This document shows positions 35,920 to 44,570 of a DNA stretch of 64,000 nt, in pieces. A program made the position numbers and the translations under genes. This DNA is from Bacteroidaceae bacterium (GTDB taxonomy: Bacteria > Bacteroidota > Bacteroidia > Bacteroidales > Bacteroidaceae). The stretch covers positions 62,001-126,000 of the forward strand of contig JAKSJD010000001.1 in NCBI GenBank assembly GCA_024398435.1. Reading direction: 5' to 3'. Under the pieces are notes generated by a model that was not told the DNA's origin, ran no database searches, and saw nothing but the letters and a program-made list of their open reading frames with translations. Position 1 is the first letter of the stretch; every line of letters begins with the position of its first letter.

Positions 35920-38217
35920 ATGAAGACTATCGATTGTTTCTTGCCATACAGCGATGCTCTTGTAGCACAGAAAAATGTGGAAGGACTTCGCCAATCAAAA
36001 TGCGTGAAAAACATTTTCCTCATGACCCGCGATGCACGCCTGCCTCAATTGGAAGGTTGCCAAACGGTTTTTGTAGACAACATGGAAAGTTCGGCCACAC
36101 TTCGACAAGTGGCACTTCTGGCAAAAAGCGAATACATATTATTATATAATAAGGTGAATCCACTCACCCTCGGCTATCTGGCAATCGAACGAATGCTGAG
36201 CATTGCCGAAAACACCAATGCAGGCCTCCTCTATAGCGACCACTACAGCATGAAAGAAGGCAAACAAGTGAAGTCGCCCGTCATTGCCTACCAACTCGGA
36301 AGCGTACGAAACGACTTCGACTTCGGCAGCATTCGCATCTTCCGAACCAATCTCGTGAAGGCTTGGGGCGAGGAAATGAACTCCACCAACTGGAAGGCCG
36401 CTGCCCTCTATGAGTTGACACTCTTCATCAGCCGACAGGCTTCCGACTCCATCCGCTACATCAACGAATACCTCTACACCGAAGAGGAAGAAGACACAAG
36501 AAAGAGCGGGGAAAAGCAGTTCGACTATGTCGACCCTCGAAACCGCGAGGTGCAGATAGAGATGGAACAGGTTTGCACCGACCATCTCCAGCGAATCGGA
36601 GCCTTGATAACCCCTGATTGCGTGTCCGACCTCAATGTAGACGGAAGCGACTTCGACAATGAAGTATCGGTCATCATACCCGTTCGCAACCGTGTGAAGA
36701 CAATCGAAGACGCAATAATGTCGGCCCTCTCACAACGAACAAACTTCAAATACAACATCATAATCGTCGACAACCATTCCGACGACGGAACAAGCAAAGT
36801 CATCGCCAAACTGGCAAACTACGACGAACGCGTGGTTCACATCATTCCCGAACGCAATGATTTGGGAATCGGTGGCTGTTGGAGTACGGCCGTAAACGAC
36901 TGCCGATGCGGACGATTTGCCATCCAACTCGATTCCGACGACCTCTACAGCCGTGAGGACACTCTGCAGATGATAGTCGATAAGTTCCGCGACGAACATT
37001 GCGCAATGGTAATCGGTTCGTACCGAATGTGCGACTTCCACCTCAAGACACTCCCACCAGGAATCATCGACCACAAGGAATGGACCGACGAAAACGGCCG
37101 AAACAATGCCCTCCGAATCAATGGTCTTGGTGCTCCTAGAGCATTCTACACTCCTCTGCTTCGCCAGATTGGAGTGCCAAACACATGCTATGGAGAGGAT
37201 TACGCCCTCGGACTTGCCTTCTCACGCAAATACAAGATTGGCCGAATCTTCGACGAACTCTACCTGTGCCGCCGATGGGACGGAAACTCGGATGCTGCCC
37301 TCTCACCTGAAAAGGTAAATCAAAACAACTACTACAAGGACAGCCTTCGCACAACGGAAATCATCGCCCGCCAACGCTTGAATGAGTTTTGGAAGGGAAA
37401 AGCCACTCAGGAAGATGCCGACCGACTCTTTACCGACCAACTGAAACAATGGGAAGATGCCCGACTTCGATATCAGCAATTGGCCGAAGTTCAAACCCGA
37501 AAACTTGAAAAGGACGGAAAGATAGTGACTCTTCAGTTCAACCCTACCCGAATTGTTTCGACTGGAGCCAAGATTGACGCAAAGACAATCAAGCATCGCG
37601 CATGCTTCCTTTGCGACATGAACCGCCCAGAGGAACAGATGGGACTTGCACTTTCCGACCGATTCCAATTGCTCGTCAATCCGTTCCCTATCCTCAAGCG
37701 CCATTTCACCATACCAATGCGCCAGCATGCTCCTCAGCAAATCCTGCCTCACTTCAAGGAAATGATGGAGTTTGCCGATAGGCTCAACGGAATGTTCATC
37801 TTCTACAACGGACCTCTCTGTGGGGCTTCCGCTCCCGACCACATGCACTTCCAAGCAGGTCCTCGAGATGCGCTTGGGATGAATTTCCACAGTCTTCACC
37901 ACGAACTTCGTGACTGCAATATAGAAAAGATGGAGGAGAAATTCCGCCAGATTTACGATTCTCTCCCTATTCCTGACGGACAAACCGAATCAATGATGAA
38001 TGTCATTGCATGGAAGGAAGGCGAGGAATTCGTCTGCATCGTCATTCCTCGAAGCAAGCACCGCCCTGATTGCTACAATGCAGAAGGCGAAGAAAAGTTG
38101 CTCGTAAGTCCGGGTGCACTCGATATGGCCGGCCTTATCATCACTCCAAGAGAGGAAGATTTCCATAAGATTCATGCCGAACTCGCTATCAACATCATCA
38201 AGGAAGTCGGAATGTAA
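35920..38217 (+). CDS. glycosyltransferase family 2 fused to a DUF4922/HIT-like nucleotidyltransferase domain
   Basis: A 765-residue fusion. Residues 1-240 resemble a degenerate glycosyltransferase half ([16 protein letters not shown]). Residues ~250-480 are a GT2 domain with [35 protein letters not shown] and the metal motif QLDSDDLYS. From about 530 a DUF4922 domain begins, with a Cys pair in [11 protein letters not shown] (Cys562, Cys565) and a HIT-like motif [12 protein letters not shown] (His641, His643), as in GalT or ATP adenylyltransferase-type enzymes. There is no signal peptide, so it is cytoplasmic. It is followed after 48 bp by a SpoIID-like gene and then ampG, suggesting a role in handling imported cell-wall sugars. 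The reaction is not known. Confidence 0.85.
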   Translation: MKTIDCFLPYSDALVAQKNVEGLRQSKCVKNIFLMTRDARLPQLEGCQTVFVDNMESSATLRQVALLAKSEYILLYNKVNPLTLGYLAIERMLSIAENTNAGLLYSDHYSMKEGKQVKSPVIAYQLGSVRNDFDFGSIRIFRTNLVKAWGEEMNSTNWKAAALYELTLFISRQASDSIRYINEYLYTEEEEDTRKSGEKQFDYVDPRNREVQIEMEQVCTDHLQRIGALITPDCVSDLNVDGSDFDNEVSVIIPVRNRVKTIEDAIMSALSQRTNFKYNIIIVDNHSDDGTSKVIAKLANYDERVVHIIPERNDLGIGGCWSTAVNDCRCGRFAIQLDSDDLYSREDTLQMIVDKFRDEHCAMVIGSYRMCDFHLKTLPPGIIDHKEWTDENGRNNALRINGLGAPRAFYTPLLRQIGVPNTCYGEDYALGLAFSRKYKIGRIFDELYLCRRWDGNSDAALSPEKVNQNNYYKDSLRTTEIIARQRLNEFWKGKATQEDADRLFTDQLKQWEDARLRYQQLAEVQTRKLEKDGKIVTLQFNPTRIVSTGAKIDAKTIKHRACFLCDMNRPEEQMGLALSDRFQLLVNPFPILKRHFTIPMRQHAPQQILPHFKEMMEFADRLNGMFIFYNGPLCGASAPDHMHFQAGPRDALGMNFHSLHHELRDCNIEKMEEKFRQIYDSLPIPDGQTESMMNVIAWKEGEEFVCIVIPRSKHRPDCYNAEGEEKLLVSPGALDMAGLIITPREEDFHKIHAELAINIIKEVGM

Positions 38218-38265
38218 TCAATAGTTCGAACCTACTAAAAACCGAATCCAACCACTCACAAATCT

Positions 38266-39552
38266 ATGGATGTTTCGATAGGAATAGTAAGAGCACAACA
38301 AATTGAGTTTAATCTCAACACGGAATATACAGCCAAAGGCCAAACGGCCAATGGCCCGCAATCAGTGGAATTCAGCGAAGGCGGAATCAGATGGAACGGA
38401 ATGCTCTATCAGGAACTAAACTTCACCCCACTGACCGAAGATGCCTCTTTCACACTCAACGATGTGACGATTGGCAACAACTTCCATTGGGAACGAAAGG
38501 AACAACAGACTTTCCTCGGCACTCTTCGATTCATCGTGGAGGAAGGCATGATAAGGGCAATCAATGTCCTGCCAGTTGAGGATTACCTTGTAAGCGTGAT
38601 TTCGTCGGAGATGAGCGGTACTTCGTCTCTCGAATTCCTGAAAGCCCATGCAGTTATCTCTAGAAGTTGGCTCATGGCTCAGATTGAAAAGCGAAAGAAC
38701 ACAAAGCCAGAAACACAAAACGTAATCATTCAACACACCAATACAGATACTGAAAAGATTCGCTGGTATGACCGAACCGACCACACACTGTTTGATGTTT
38801 GTGCCGACGACCATTGCCAACGCTACCAGGGCATCACGCGTGCCAGCAATCCAATCGTGGCTCAAGCCGTGAAGGAAACCGAAGGCGAAATGCTGATGTA
38901 TGGAGAGGAAATCTGTGATGCACGATTCTCAAAGTGTTGTGGAGGTGTGACTGAAGAGTTCGAGAATTGTTGGGAGAATGTCCACAAGAACTATCTCGAA
39001 TCAAAACGTGATATTGCGGAAGATTGCGACTTGCCCAACCTCACCATCGAGACAGAGGCACGCAAATGGATTCTCAGCAATCCTCAATCGCTTTGCAACA
39101 CTTCCGACCCTCACATCATCTCACAGATTCTCAACGATTACGACCAAGAAACTGCCGACTTCTACCGTTGGAAGATAACTTATTCACAAAGTCATCTTTC
39201 CGAACTCATAAACCAAAACACCCGTGACGATTTTGGCGAAGTGCTCGACCTCATACCTATCGAACGAGGAAAATCGGGAAGACTCACCCGAATGAAGATT
39301 GTCGGCACAAAGAAAAGCCTCATCATTGGCAAGGAACTTGAGATAAGACGCGTGCTCTCCACTTCACATCTCTTCTCGTCAGCCATCGTAATCGACCATA
39401 TTGACGACCAGTTCGTCATTCATGGAGCCGGTTGGGGACATGGTGTGGGCCTTTGCCAGATTGGTGCCGCCGTGATGGGAGAACAAGGTTACGACTACAA
39501 ACAAATCCTGCTTCATTATTACAGTGGAGCCGAACTCAAAAAGATATACTGA
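38266..39552 (+). CDS. SpoIID/LytB domain protein without a signal peptide
   Basis: A 428-residue protein with the SpoIID fold: LPVEDYLVSVISSEMSG with the likely catalytic Glu115, LEFLKAHAVISRSWLM, and the C-terminal GWGHGVGLCQIGA (Trp390-Gly-His392-Gly). SpoIID proteins are lytic transglycosylases that cleave denuded glycan strands and form anhydro-MurNAc ends. A CADDHC cluster (Cys179, His183, Cys184) could bind zinc, as reported for SpoIID of clostridia. Cys224-Cys225 and several other Cys make it unusually cysteine-rich. The N-terminus MDVSIGIVRAQQIEFNLN has no signal peptide, so it appears cytoplasmic. ampG begins 2 bp after the stop. Confidence 0.88.
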   Translation: MDVSIGIVRAQQIEFNLNTEYTAKGQTANGPQSVEFSEGGIRWNGMLYQELNFTPLTEDASFTLNDVTIGNNFHWERKEQQTFLGTLRFIVEEGMIRAINVLPVEDYLVSVISSEMSGTSSLEFLKAHAVISRSWLMAQIEKRKNTKPETQNVIIQHTNTDTEKIRWYDRTDHTLFDVCADDHCQRYQGITRASNPIVAQAVKETEGEMLMYGEEICDARFSKCCGGVTEEFENCWENVHKNYLESKRDIAEDCDLPNLTIETEARKWILSNPQSLCNTSDPHIISQILNDYDQETADFYRWKITYSQSHLSELINQNTRDDFGEVLDLIPIERGKSGRLTRMKIVGTKKSLIIGKELEIRRVLSTSHLFSSAIVIDHIDDQFVIHGAGWGHGVGLCQIGAAVMGEQGYDYKQILLHYYSGAELKKIY

Positions 39553-39554
39553 TT

Positions 39555-40868
39555 ATGAACAAGAAACCCTACTTCTGGATTCCAACTCTCTATTTCGCAG
39601 AAGGAATACCCTATTTCATAGTGAACAACATTTCTGTACTTATGTTTGCTAAGATGGGAGTGCCAAACGGACAGATGGCCCTTTTCACAAGCCTTCTCTA
39701 TCTGCCTTGGACAATCAAGCCTCTTTGGAGTCCTTTCGTAGATTTGTTCAAGACAAAGCGTTGGTGGGTTATCACAATGCAGTTGCTCATGACTGCAATG
39801 TTCATTCTCCTCACACTCACACTTCCACATCCAACAGCCGAAGAAATTGCAGGTGGAGAAGTACCAATGTCACTCTTCACATTCACATTATTATTATTTA
39901 TTATAACAGCATTTGCAAGTGCCACTCACGATATTGCTGCTGATGGATTCTACATGTTGGGCCTTACCCAAAAGGATCAAGCACTCTACGTTGGCATCCG
40001 CAGTACATTCTATCGCCTGTCAAGCATATTCGGACAAGGTGTTCTCGTGGCAATTGCCGGAATCATCGAAACAAACTATAACGACATTCCTCTTTCTTGG
40101 CAAGTGACCATTGGCATTGCGGCAATACTATTCCTTTTAGTTGCCCTCTATCATATCTTTGCCATTCCTCGTCCTACAGAAGATGCTCCACGACTCAGCG
40201 GAGAAGCAGCAGGCAAGGCAAAGGCAATTCTATATGAGTTCGGTCAGTCGTTTGCCACATTCTTCAAGAAAAAAGGTGTTTGGCTTGCTATTGCTTTCAT
40301 GCTTCTCTATCGACTTCCTGAGGCATTCCTTCTGAAAATGTGTACACCTTTTTTAGTTGCAACGACCGATAACGGAGGATTAAGCCTATCAACAGAGGCA
40401 GTTGGAATAGCCTATGGAACTATAGGCGTACTGTTCCTGACCATTGGCGGAATCATCGGAGGAATAGCCGCATCTCGTTGGGGACTTAGGAAATCACTTT
40501 GGCCAATGGCTGCCTGCATGACTCTTCCTTGCCTTTCATTTGTCTATATGGCCATCTTCTTGCCTACAAGTCTTGTAACCATCAGCATCTGTATAGCAAT
40601 CGAGCAGTTCGGTTACGGTTTCGGTTTCACTGCCTACATGCTTTATATGATGTACTTTGCCGAAGGCGAATTCAAGACTTCCCATTATGCAATATGTACT
40701 GCCTTTATGGCTCTCAGCATGATGATTCCTGGCATGTTCGCTGGTTACTTGCAGGAATGGCTCGGCTATACGGGTTTCTTCATCATGGTAATGGTTTGTT
40801 GTCTCGCAACTGTATTCATCACTTTCCTTGCTTACCACAAAGTTGATAAGGATTACGGGAAGAAATGA
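39555..40868 (+). CDS. ampG: AmpG-type muropeptide permease (MFS)
   Basis: A 437-residue inner-membrane transporter from ATG 39555; the frame extends 41 codons upstream but overlaps the SpoIID gene. The AmpG signature is clear: PTLYFAEGIPYFIVNNISV, SLLYLPWTIKPLWSPFVDL and later ATHDIAADGFYMLGL. About twelve helices can be traced. AmpG imports GlcNAc-anhydro-MurNAc peptides released by wall turnover. It lies 2 bp after the SpoIID-like gene, so the two are translationally coupled. Together with the GT2-DUF4922 gene they make a three-gene cassette. Confidence 0.93.
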   Translation: MNKKPYFWIPTLYFAEGIPYFIVNNISVLMFAKMGVPNGQMALFTSLLYLPWTIKPLWSPFVDLFKTKRWWVITMQLLMTAMFILLTLTLPHPTAEEIAGGEVPMSLFTFTLLLFIITAFASATHDIAADGFYMLGLTQKDQALYVGIRSTFYRLSSIFGQGVLVAIAGIIETNYNDIPLSWQVTIGIAAILFLLVALYHIFAIPRPTEDAPRLSGEAAGKAKAILYEFGQSFATFFKKKGVWLAIAFMLLYRLPEAFLLKMCTPFLVATTDNGGLSLSTEAVGIAYGTIGVLFLTIGGIIGGIAASRWGLRKSLWPMAACMTLPCLSFVYMAIFLPTSLVTISICIAIEQFGYGFGFTAYMLYMMYFAEGEFKTSHYAICTAFMALSMMIPGMFAGYLQEWLGYTGFFIMVMVCCLATVFITFLAYHKVDKDYGKK

Positions 40869-40993
40869 TTTCACGCAACTTTTGAGGCAACAAATGCAAG
40901 ATTTAAGGTAGCGATAATTCTCTTTTTTAATAAAAATTTAGCATAAAATGAAAAATAATTGCAATTTCATGATTGTAATTGTTAATTATTTCT

Positions 40994-41001
40994 TATCTTT
41001 G
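40994..41001 (+). promoter_or_regulatory. -7 promoter element for the 41097 lipoprotein gene
   Basis: TATCTTTG with a TTG at 40973-40975, 18 bp upstream, a plausible -33 element. Confidence 0.72.
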
Positions 41002-41096
41002 CCATCGAAGTATTATTGATTACGAACTTGTGTGCTTTTGCACAATGATGATATCCTTTATTAAATAAGCATTACTTACCTATAATTTTACGACCT

Positions 41097-41402
41097 ATGA
41101 AACATCTACAGCACCTCTGCGCATTATGTGTTGCCATTGTAGCACTTATGCTGACATCCTGTTCTTCTACACCAACTGAAAAAGTTGTTGACTCTCTCAA
41201 CGAAGCCATTGAACGTGCCGAAAAAGCAAAGAGCAGAAAGACCCTTGATGCGTCTTCTAAGATTCTGCTGCTGGACATGCAGAAAGCAATGGCCGGACTT
41301 TCGTATGACGAACAGCAAGACATTCTCAACTCAAGCGAAGTTTCGAGTTTGCAAGGTACATTCAACAAAATCGTTTTCGAAAAGCGCAAAGTGTTGAAAT
41401 AG
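41097..41402 (+). CDS. small lipoprotein of unknown function
   Basis: A 101-residue protein with a lipobox LTSC (Cys22). The mature part is helical and charged (VDSLNEAIERAEKAKSRKTL). No family is recognised. It is monocistronic with a TATCTTTG promoter at 40994-41001 and a strong terminator right after the stop, so it is a real gene despite its size. Confidence 0.8.
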   Translation: MKHLQHLCALCVAIVALMLTSCSSTPTEKVVDSLNEAIERAEKAKSRKTLDASSKILLLDMQKAMAGLSYDEQQDILNSSEVSSLQGTFNKIVFEKRKVLK

Positions 41403-41421
41403 TTACCAAGAAGAAAACAAC

Positions 41422-41462
41422 AATCCCGAGTGTCAAAACTGAACACTCGGGATTTTCTTTTC
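41422..41462 (+). terminator. terminator after the small lipoprotein gene
   Basis: A 12-bp perfect stem pairs 41422-41433 (AATCCCGAGTGT) with 41443-41454, followed by TTCTTTTCTC. Confidence 0.9.
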
Positions 41463-41511
41463 TCAGTAAACTTTAACTGATAATTGATAACTGATATAAA
41501 AAGCCTATCAA

Positions 41512-42111
41512 TTACAAACCAAGCTTACCCTTAAGATCATTAGCAGCCTTATCGATTGCTTCGTTTGCCTTTGCCTTCTGGTTGTCAATAGCTTCGTTTG
41601 CCTTTTCTACAGCAGCAGCCTTTGTTTCTTCAACCTTTGCTTCTGCAGCTGCCTTTGCATCGTTTGCTACTTCTGCAGCAACTTCTGTTGCTTCGTTTGC
41701 AACTTCTGCAGGAACACCGGCAATCTTAGCAACTACGTCACTTACAGTTGTTTCAGCAGCTGTAGCGAGTTCAGGGCTGATAGCAGCAATCTTTGCCTTG
41801 TTGCTTTCAACACAATTCTTGAGAGCATCGATGTACTTCTGAGCAGTTGCCTTGTCACCAGCATTGATGAACTCCTGAATCTTAGCCTTAAGATAATCGA
41901 TTGAACTCTTAACAGCGTTAGCATCTTCTGCTTCAACACCGTCTGCAATTTCTGTTACAAGTTCGTCGAGCTGAGCAACAGCTTCTTCGTTAACCTCTTC
42001 ACATACTTCAGTTGAGTCGCATACAGTTTCCTCTGTCTTTTCTGAGAAATTTGTGCAAGAACTGAAAGCAACAGCTGCAATAGCCATAATAGCTACAAAA
42101 ATCTTCTTCAT
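41512..42111 (-). CDS. alanine-rich helical lipoprotein
   Basis: A 199-residue protein from ATG 42111 with a lipobox FSSC (Cys19). The upstream 26 in-frame codons precede the signal peptide and are not used. The mature part is Ala, Glu and Lys rich, with repeated patterns such as EVANEATEVAAEVANDA and EKANEAIDNQKAKANEAIDK, so it should form long amphipathic helices. No catalytic motif is visible. It may stabilise the envelope; the exact role is unknown. The promoter is at 42179-42186. Confidence 0.8.
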   Translation of the reverse strand: MKKIFVAIMAIAAVAFSSCTNFSEKTEETVCDSTEVCEEVNEEAVAQLDELVTEIADGVEAEDANAVKSSIDYLKAKIQEFINAGDKATAQKYIDALKNCVESNKAKIAAISPELATAAETTVSDVVAKIAGVPAEVANEATEVAAEVANDAKAAAEAKVEETKAAAVEKANEAIDNQKAKANEAIDKAANDLKGKLGL

Positions 42112-42178
42112 AATTCTTCTTTTTGTTTTAATTGTTAATAATAATGTAAAATCTAAACATTGTTTAAGTTTATTGTGG

Positions 42179-42186
42179 CAAAGATA
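42179..42186 (-). promoter_or_regulatory. -7 promoter element for the Ala-rich lipoprotein
   Basis: The minus strand reads TATCTTTG followed by CCAC, 68 bp before the start at 42111. Confidence 0.7.
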
Positions 42187-42313
42187 CAAAAAAAAGTAAA
42201 ATAATGTATGCGGAATGCTTAATTATTTCATTTTCGTCATACTTTTACATTGCTTTATGCCACAATGACACCTATTTCGGCCATCTTGGCAGAACATAAG
42301 GGCCTTTTGGCCA

Positions 42314-42330
42314 TTGGCACGAATATTTCA
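42314..42330 (+). promoter_or_regulatory. possible sigma-54 site ahead of the small heat-shock gene
   Basis: TTGGCACGAATATTTCA has the TGGCAC block and correct five-base spacing, but TTTCA replaces the expected TTGCA. It lies 80 bp before the ATG at 42410. An inverted GGGCC-TTTT-GGCC lies just upstream (42300-42312). No clear TAnnTTTG element was seen for this gene. Confidence 0.4.
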
Positions 42331-42409
42331 TTATTAAGGGTGTAGCCGGACAACAAACGGCACAAAGAAACAAATTAAGTTTAACAAATAAAAAATAGGA
42401 GATAAAATT

Positions 42410-42862
42410 ATGACACAATTAGAAAGAACAACAAACGGATGGTTTCCAACAATCTTCAACGAAATCTTTGACAACGGATGGATGCCTCGAGCAAACGCAA
42501 CAACTCCAGCAATAAATGTTTACCAAACAGAAAAGGCTTATACAGTAGAGATTGCTGCACCAGGAATGACGAAGGACGACTTCAACATTCAAATCGACAC
42601 AGACGGAGATCTCGTGATCAAGATGGAAAAGCATCACTGTTCAAATAACGATCAGGACGCAAATTGTGCACAGAAGGAAGCAAAGCAATACCTTCGCCGT
42701 GAGTTCTCATACACTCGCTTCGAGCAACGACTTATCTTGCCAGAAGACATTGAGAACACTCAAATATCTGCAAAGATGGAGAATGGCATACTGAACATCA
42801 CTTTGCCAAAGCTTGCTCCACAGGAAGAGCCAGCAAAGACTCAGCAGATTACAATCGAATGA
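42410..42862 (+). CDS. Hsp20/alpha-crystallin family small heat-shock protein
   Basis: A 150-residue chaperone. The alpha-crystallin domain spans about 32-140, with AINVYQTEKAYTVEIAAPGM, FNIQIDTDGDLVIKME and the C-terminal ENGILNITLPKL. It holds unfolded proteins to prevent aggregation. It is monocistronic; a possible sigma-54 site lies upstream and a terminator downstream at 42919-42950. Confidence 0.93.
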   Translation: MTQLERTTNGWFPTIFNEIFDNGWMPRANATTPAINVYQTEKAYTVEIAAPGMTKDDFNIQIDTDGDLVIKMEKHHCSNNDQDANCAQKEAKQYLRREFSYTRFEQRLILPEDIENTQISAKMENGILNITLPKLAPQEEPAKTQQITIE

Positions 42863-42918
42863 TTAAAGTAATAAACAACATAATGGTTTGAATTGATTTT
42901 TTAGGTTAGTAAATTTTG

Positions 42919-42953
42919 TTAGGGAATCACTGTGAAGCGGTTCCCTAATTTGT
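42919..42953 (+). terminator. terminator after the Hsp20 gene
   Basis: An 8-bp stem pairs TTAGGGAA (42919-42926) with TTCCCTAA (42941-42948), followed by TTTGTT. Confidence 0.7.
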
Positions 42954-42964
42954 TGGAAAAAGAT

Positions 42965-43052
42965 AGCAAGGAAAGGCTCTATGTTTAGCAAGAAAAGGCA
43001 CTATGTTTAGCAAGAAATGAGGTCACGAACAGCAAGGAAATATATGAAGAAC
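42965..43052. repeat. four 22-bp degenerate tandem repeats
   Basis: Units start at 42965, 42987, 43009 and 43031, each 22 bp and each beginning AGCAAG. Units 1 and 2 are nearly identical through CTATGTTT; units 3 and 4 keep AGCAAG(A/G)AA and end GAAC. The block lies between the Hsp20 terminator and the miaA stop and has no spacers. Confidence 0.88.
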
Positions 43053-43077
43053 AGCTGTTCGCTTGAATGGCATAAAA

Positions 43078-43986
43078 CTAAAGAAATTTACTTATTGCAT
43101 GAAGCATTTCATTAGTTGAGAGTTTATCAGCATCAAGCCAATGAATATCATCATCGTGAGCATACCAAGTCATTTGTTTCTTGGCATAAACGCGAGTGTT
43201 CTTCTTCAAACGTTCAACAGCCATTGGGAGTTGCCACTCGCCATCCAGCACCTTGAAAAGTTCCTTATAACCAACGGTATTAAGAGAATTAAGGTCTTTA
43301 TAAGGATAAACTCGCTTTACCTCTCCCAACAAACCATCCCTCATCATTTGGTCGACTCGTTGATTGATTCGCTGGAAAAGATTCTCTCTTTCTCGACGAA
43401 GGCCAATCTTTACAATACGGAAAGGACGTTCCTTCAATGTATTTGTGCGGAAAGAAGAAAAAGGTGAACCAGTTGTATAACAAATTTCGAGGGCATGAAC
43501 AACTCTCTTGTAGTTCTTTTGGTCAACTATTTTATAGTAATCAGGGTCAAGAAGTCGAAGTTCATTAAGCAAAGGTTCGAGTCCTTCTGCCTCTAATCTA
43601 TCATAAAGAGTTTGACGGACAGTTTCATCCACTGCAGGTATTTTATCAATGCCCTTCGTAACAGCATCAATATACATCATACTTCCGCCAACCATCAAGG
43701 CATAAGGTCCTCTTTGGAATTGTTTTTCAAGAAGAGCAAGAACATCTGCCTCATACTGAGCGGCACTATAATACTGGTCGAGAGGAAGAATGTCGATAAA
43801 ATGATGGGTTACTTGTTGCAGTTCTGCTTCTGTTGGCTTTGCTGTACCAATAGAAATGCCCTTATAGATTTGGCGCGAATCGGCAGAGATAATATCACAA
43901 GATAACAAATCAGCAAGACGAAGGCTCAGTTCCGTCTTGCCTACTGCCGTTGGGCCTAACAATACGACTAATGTTGGTTCTGCCAC
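43078..43986 (-). CDS. miaA: tRNA dimethylallyltransferase
   Basis: A 302-residue enzyme that adds a dimethylallyl group to A37 of tRNAs reading U-starting codons. The P-loop is GPTAVGKT (11-18), followed by DIISADSRQIYKG and ISIGTAKPT. The substrate-binding region has the family sequence LMVGGSMMYIDAVTKGID and the C-terminal NTRVYAKKQMTWYAHD. It lies 6 bp after the pRiA4b-ORF3-like gene at the end of the lpx cluster. Its substrate comes from the MEP pathway, whose dxr and ispF genes open the window. Confidence 0.95.
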   Translation of the reverse strand: MAEPTLVVLLGPTAVGKTELSLRLADLLSCDIISADSRQIYKGISIGTAKPTEAELQQVTHHFIDILPLDQYYSAAQYEADVLALLEKQFQRGPYALMVGGSMMYIDAVTKGIDKIPAVDETVRQTLYDRLEAEGLEPLLNELRLLDPDYYKIVDQKNYKRVVHALEICYTTGSPFSSFRTNTLKERPFRIVKIGLRRERENLFQRINQRVDQMMRDGLLGEVKRVYPYKDLNSLNTVGYKELFKVLDGEWQLPMAVERLKKNTRVYAKKQMTWYAHDDDIHWLDADKLSTNEMLHAISKFL

Positions 43987-43992
43987 GAGAAA

Positions 43993-44544
43993 TTACTCGT
44001 AAGGATTACCATCACTAATGTCGAGACCTTCGAGTCCTATCTCTTCATCATCAATACCATCACCAAACATATCTTCATCATCGAAATCATCGGAAGTGTC
44101 TGTATTGATTGGATTGCGGGCAAAGAGTTCATCGAAATCAAGTGCCTGCTTTGGAGCATCGCCTATTTTGCGAGTAACCTTTGGAGCCTTTAGAGTCTTT
44201 CCTGTAATGATTTCGGAAAGTTCGATAAAGAAACAACGCTCTGCCAATGGGTCGTAAGTGTAGAGCAAATGCTGTTTTTCATCCTCGATAAGTTCGCTAA
44301 GACGGGTTTCGGCCATTACGTATGAATCCTCATCACTCTCTGTATCCATTTCTTCGAGTGTGACTTCCTGTCCCATTTCCCAACCATTCTCACACATTGT
44401 GAAGAGAGTTGGCTGATTGTCTTCGTATTTGCAAGTTTCGAGAATTGTCTTGTGCAAGTCGAAGAATGTAGCGTCAGAATCGATTTGTATTTCTCTCATG
44501 AAGTCTTCAACCTCATCAGAGATTAAGGTAAATCTAAATATCAT
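43993..44544 (-). CDS. plasmid pRiA4b ORF-3-like family protein
   Basis: A 183-residue cytoplasmic protein. The first ~150 residues (MIFRFTLISDEVEDFMREIQ, then DLHKTILETCKYEDNQPTLF and LYTYDPLAERCFFIELSEI) fit the pRiA4b ORF-3-like fold. The C-terminal tail is strongly acidic (DTSDDFDDEDMFGDGIDDEE). The family is sometimes named after an IS1096 passenger, but nothing here suggests a transposon. It sits between lpxA and miaA in a tightly packed run; its function is unknown. Confidence 0.78.
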   Translation of the reverse strand: MIFRFTLISDEVEDFMREIQIDSDATFFDLHKTILETCKYEDNQPTLFTMCENGWEMGQEVTLEEMDTESDEDSYVMAETRLSELIEDEKQHLLYTYDPLAERCFFIELSEIITGKTLKAPKVTRKIGDAPKQALDFDELFARNPINTDTSDDFDDEDMFGDGIDDEEIGLEGLDISDGNPYE

Positions 44545-44570
44545 GGTTTAAGTAATTATGTTCAAAGTTG

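Noticed and set aside
43993..44544. transposon passenger gene
   Set aside because: The family is sometimes named after an IS1096 passenger, but there are no inverted repeats, target duplications or transposase here, and the gene is packed between core genes.
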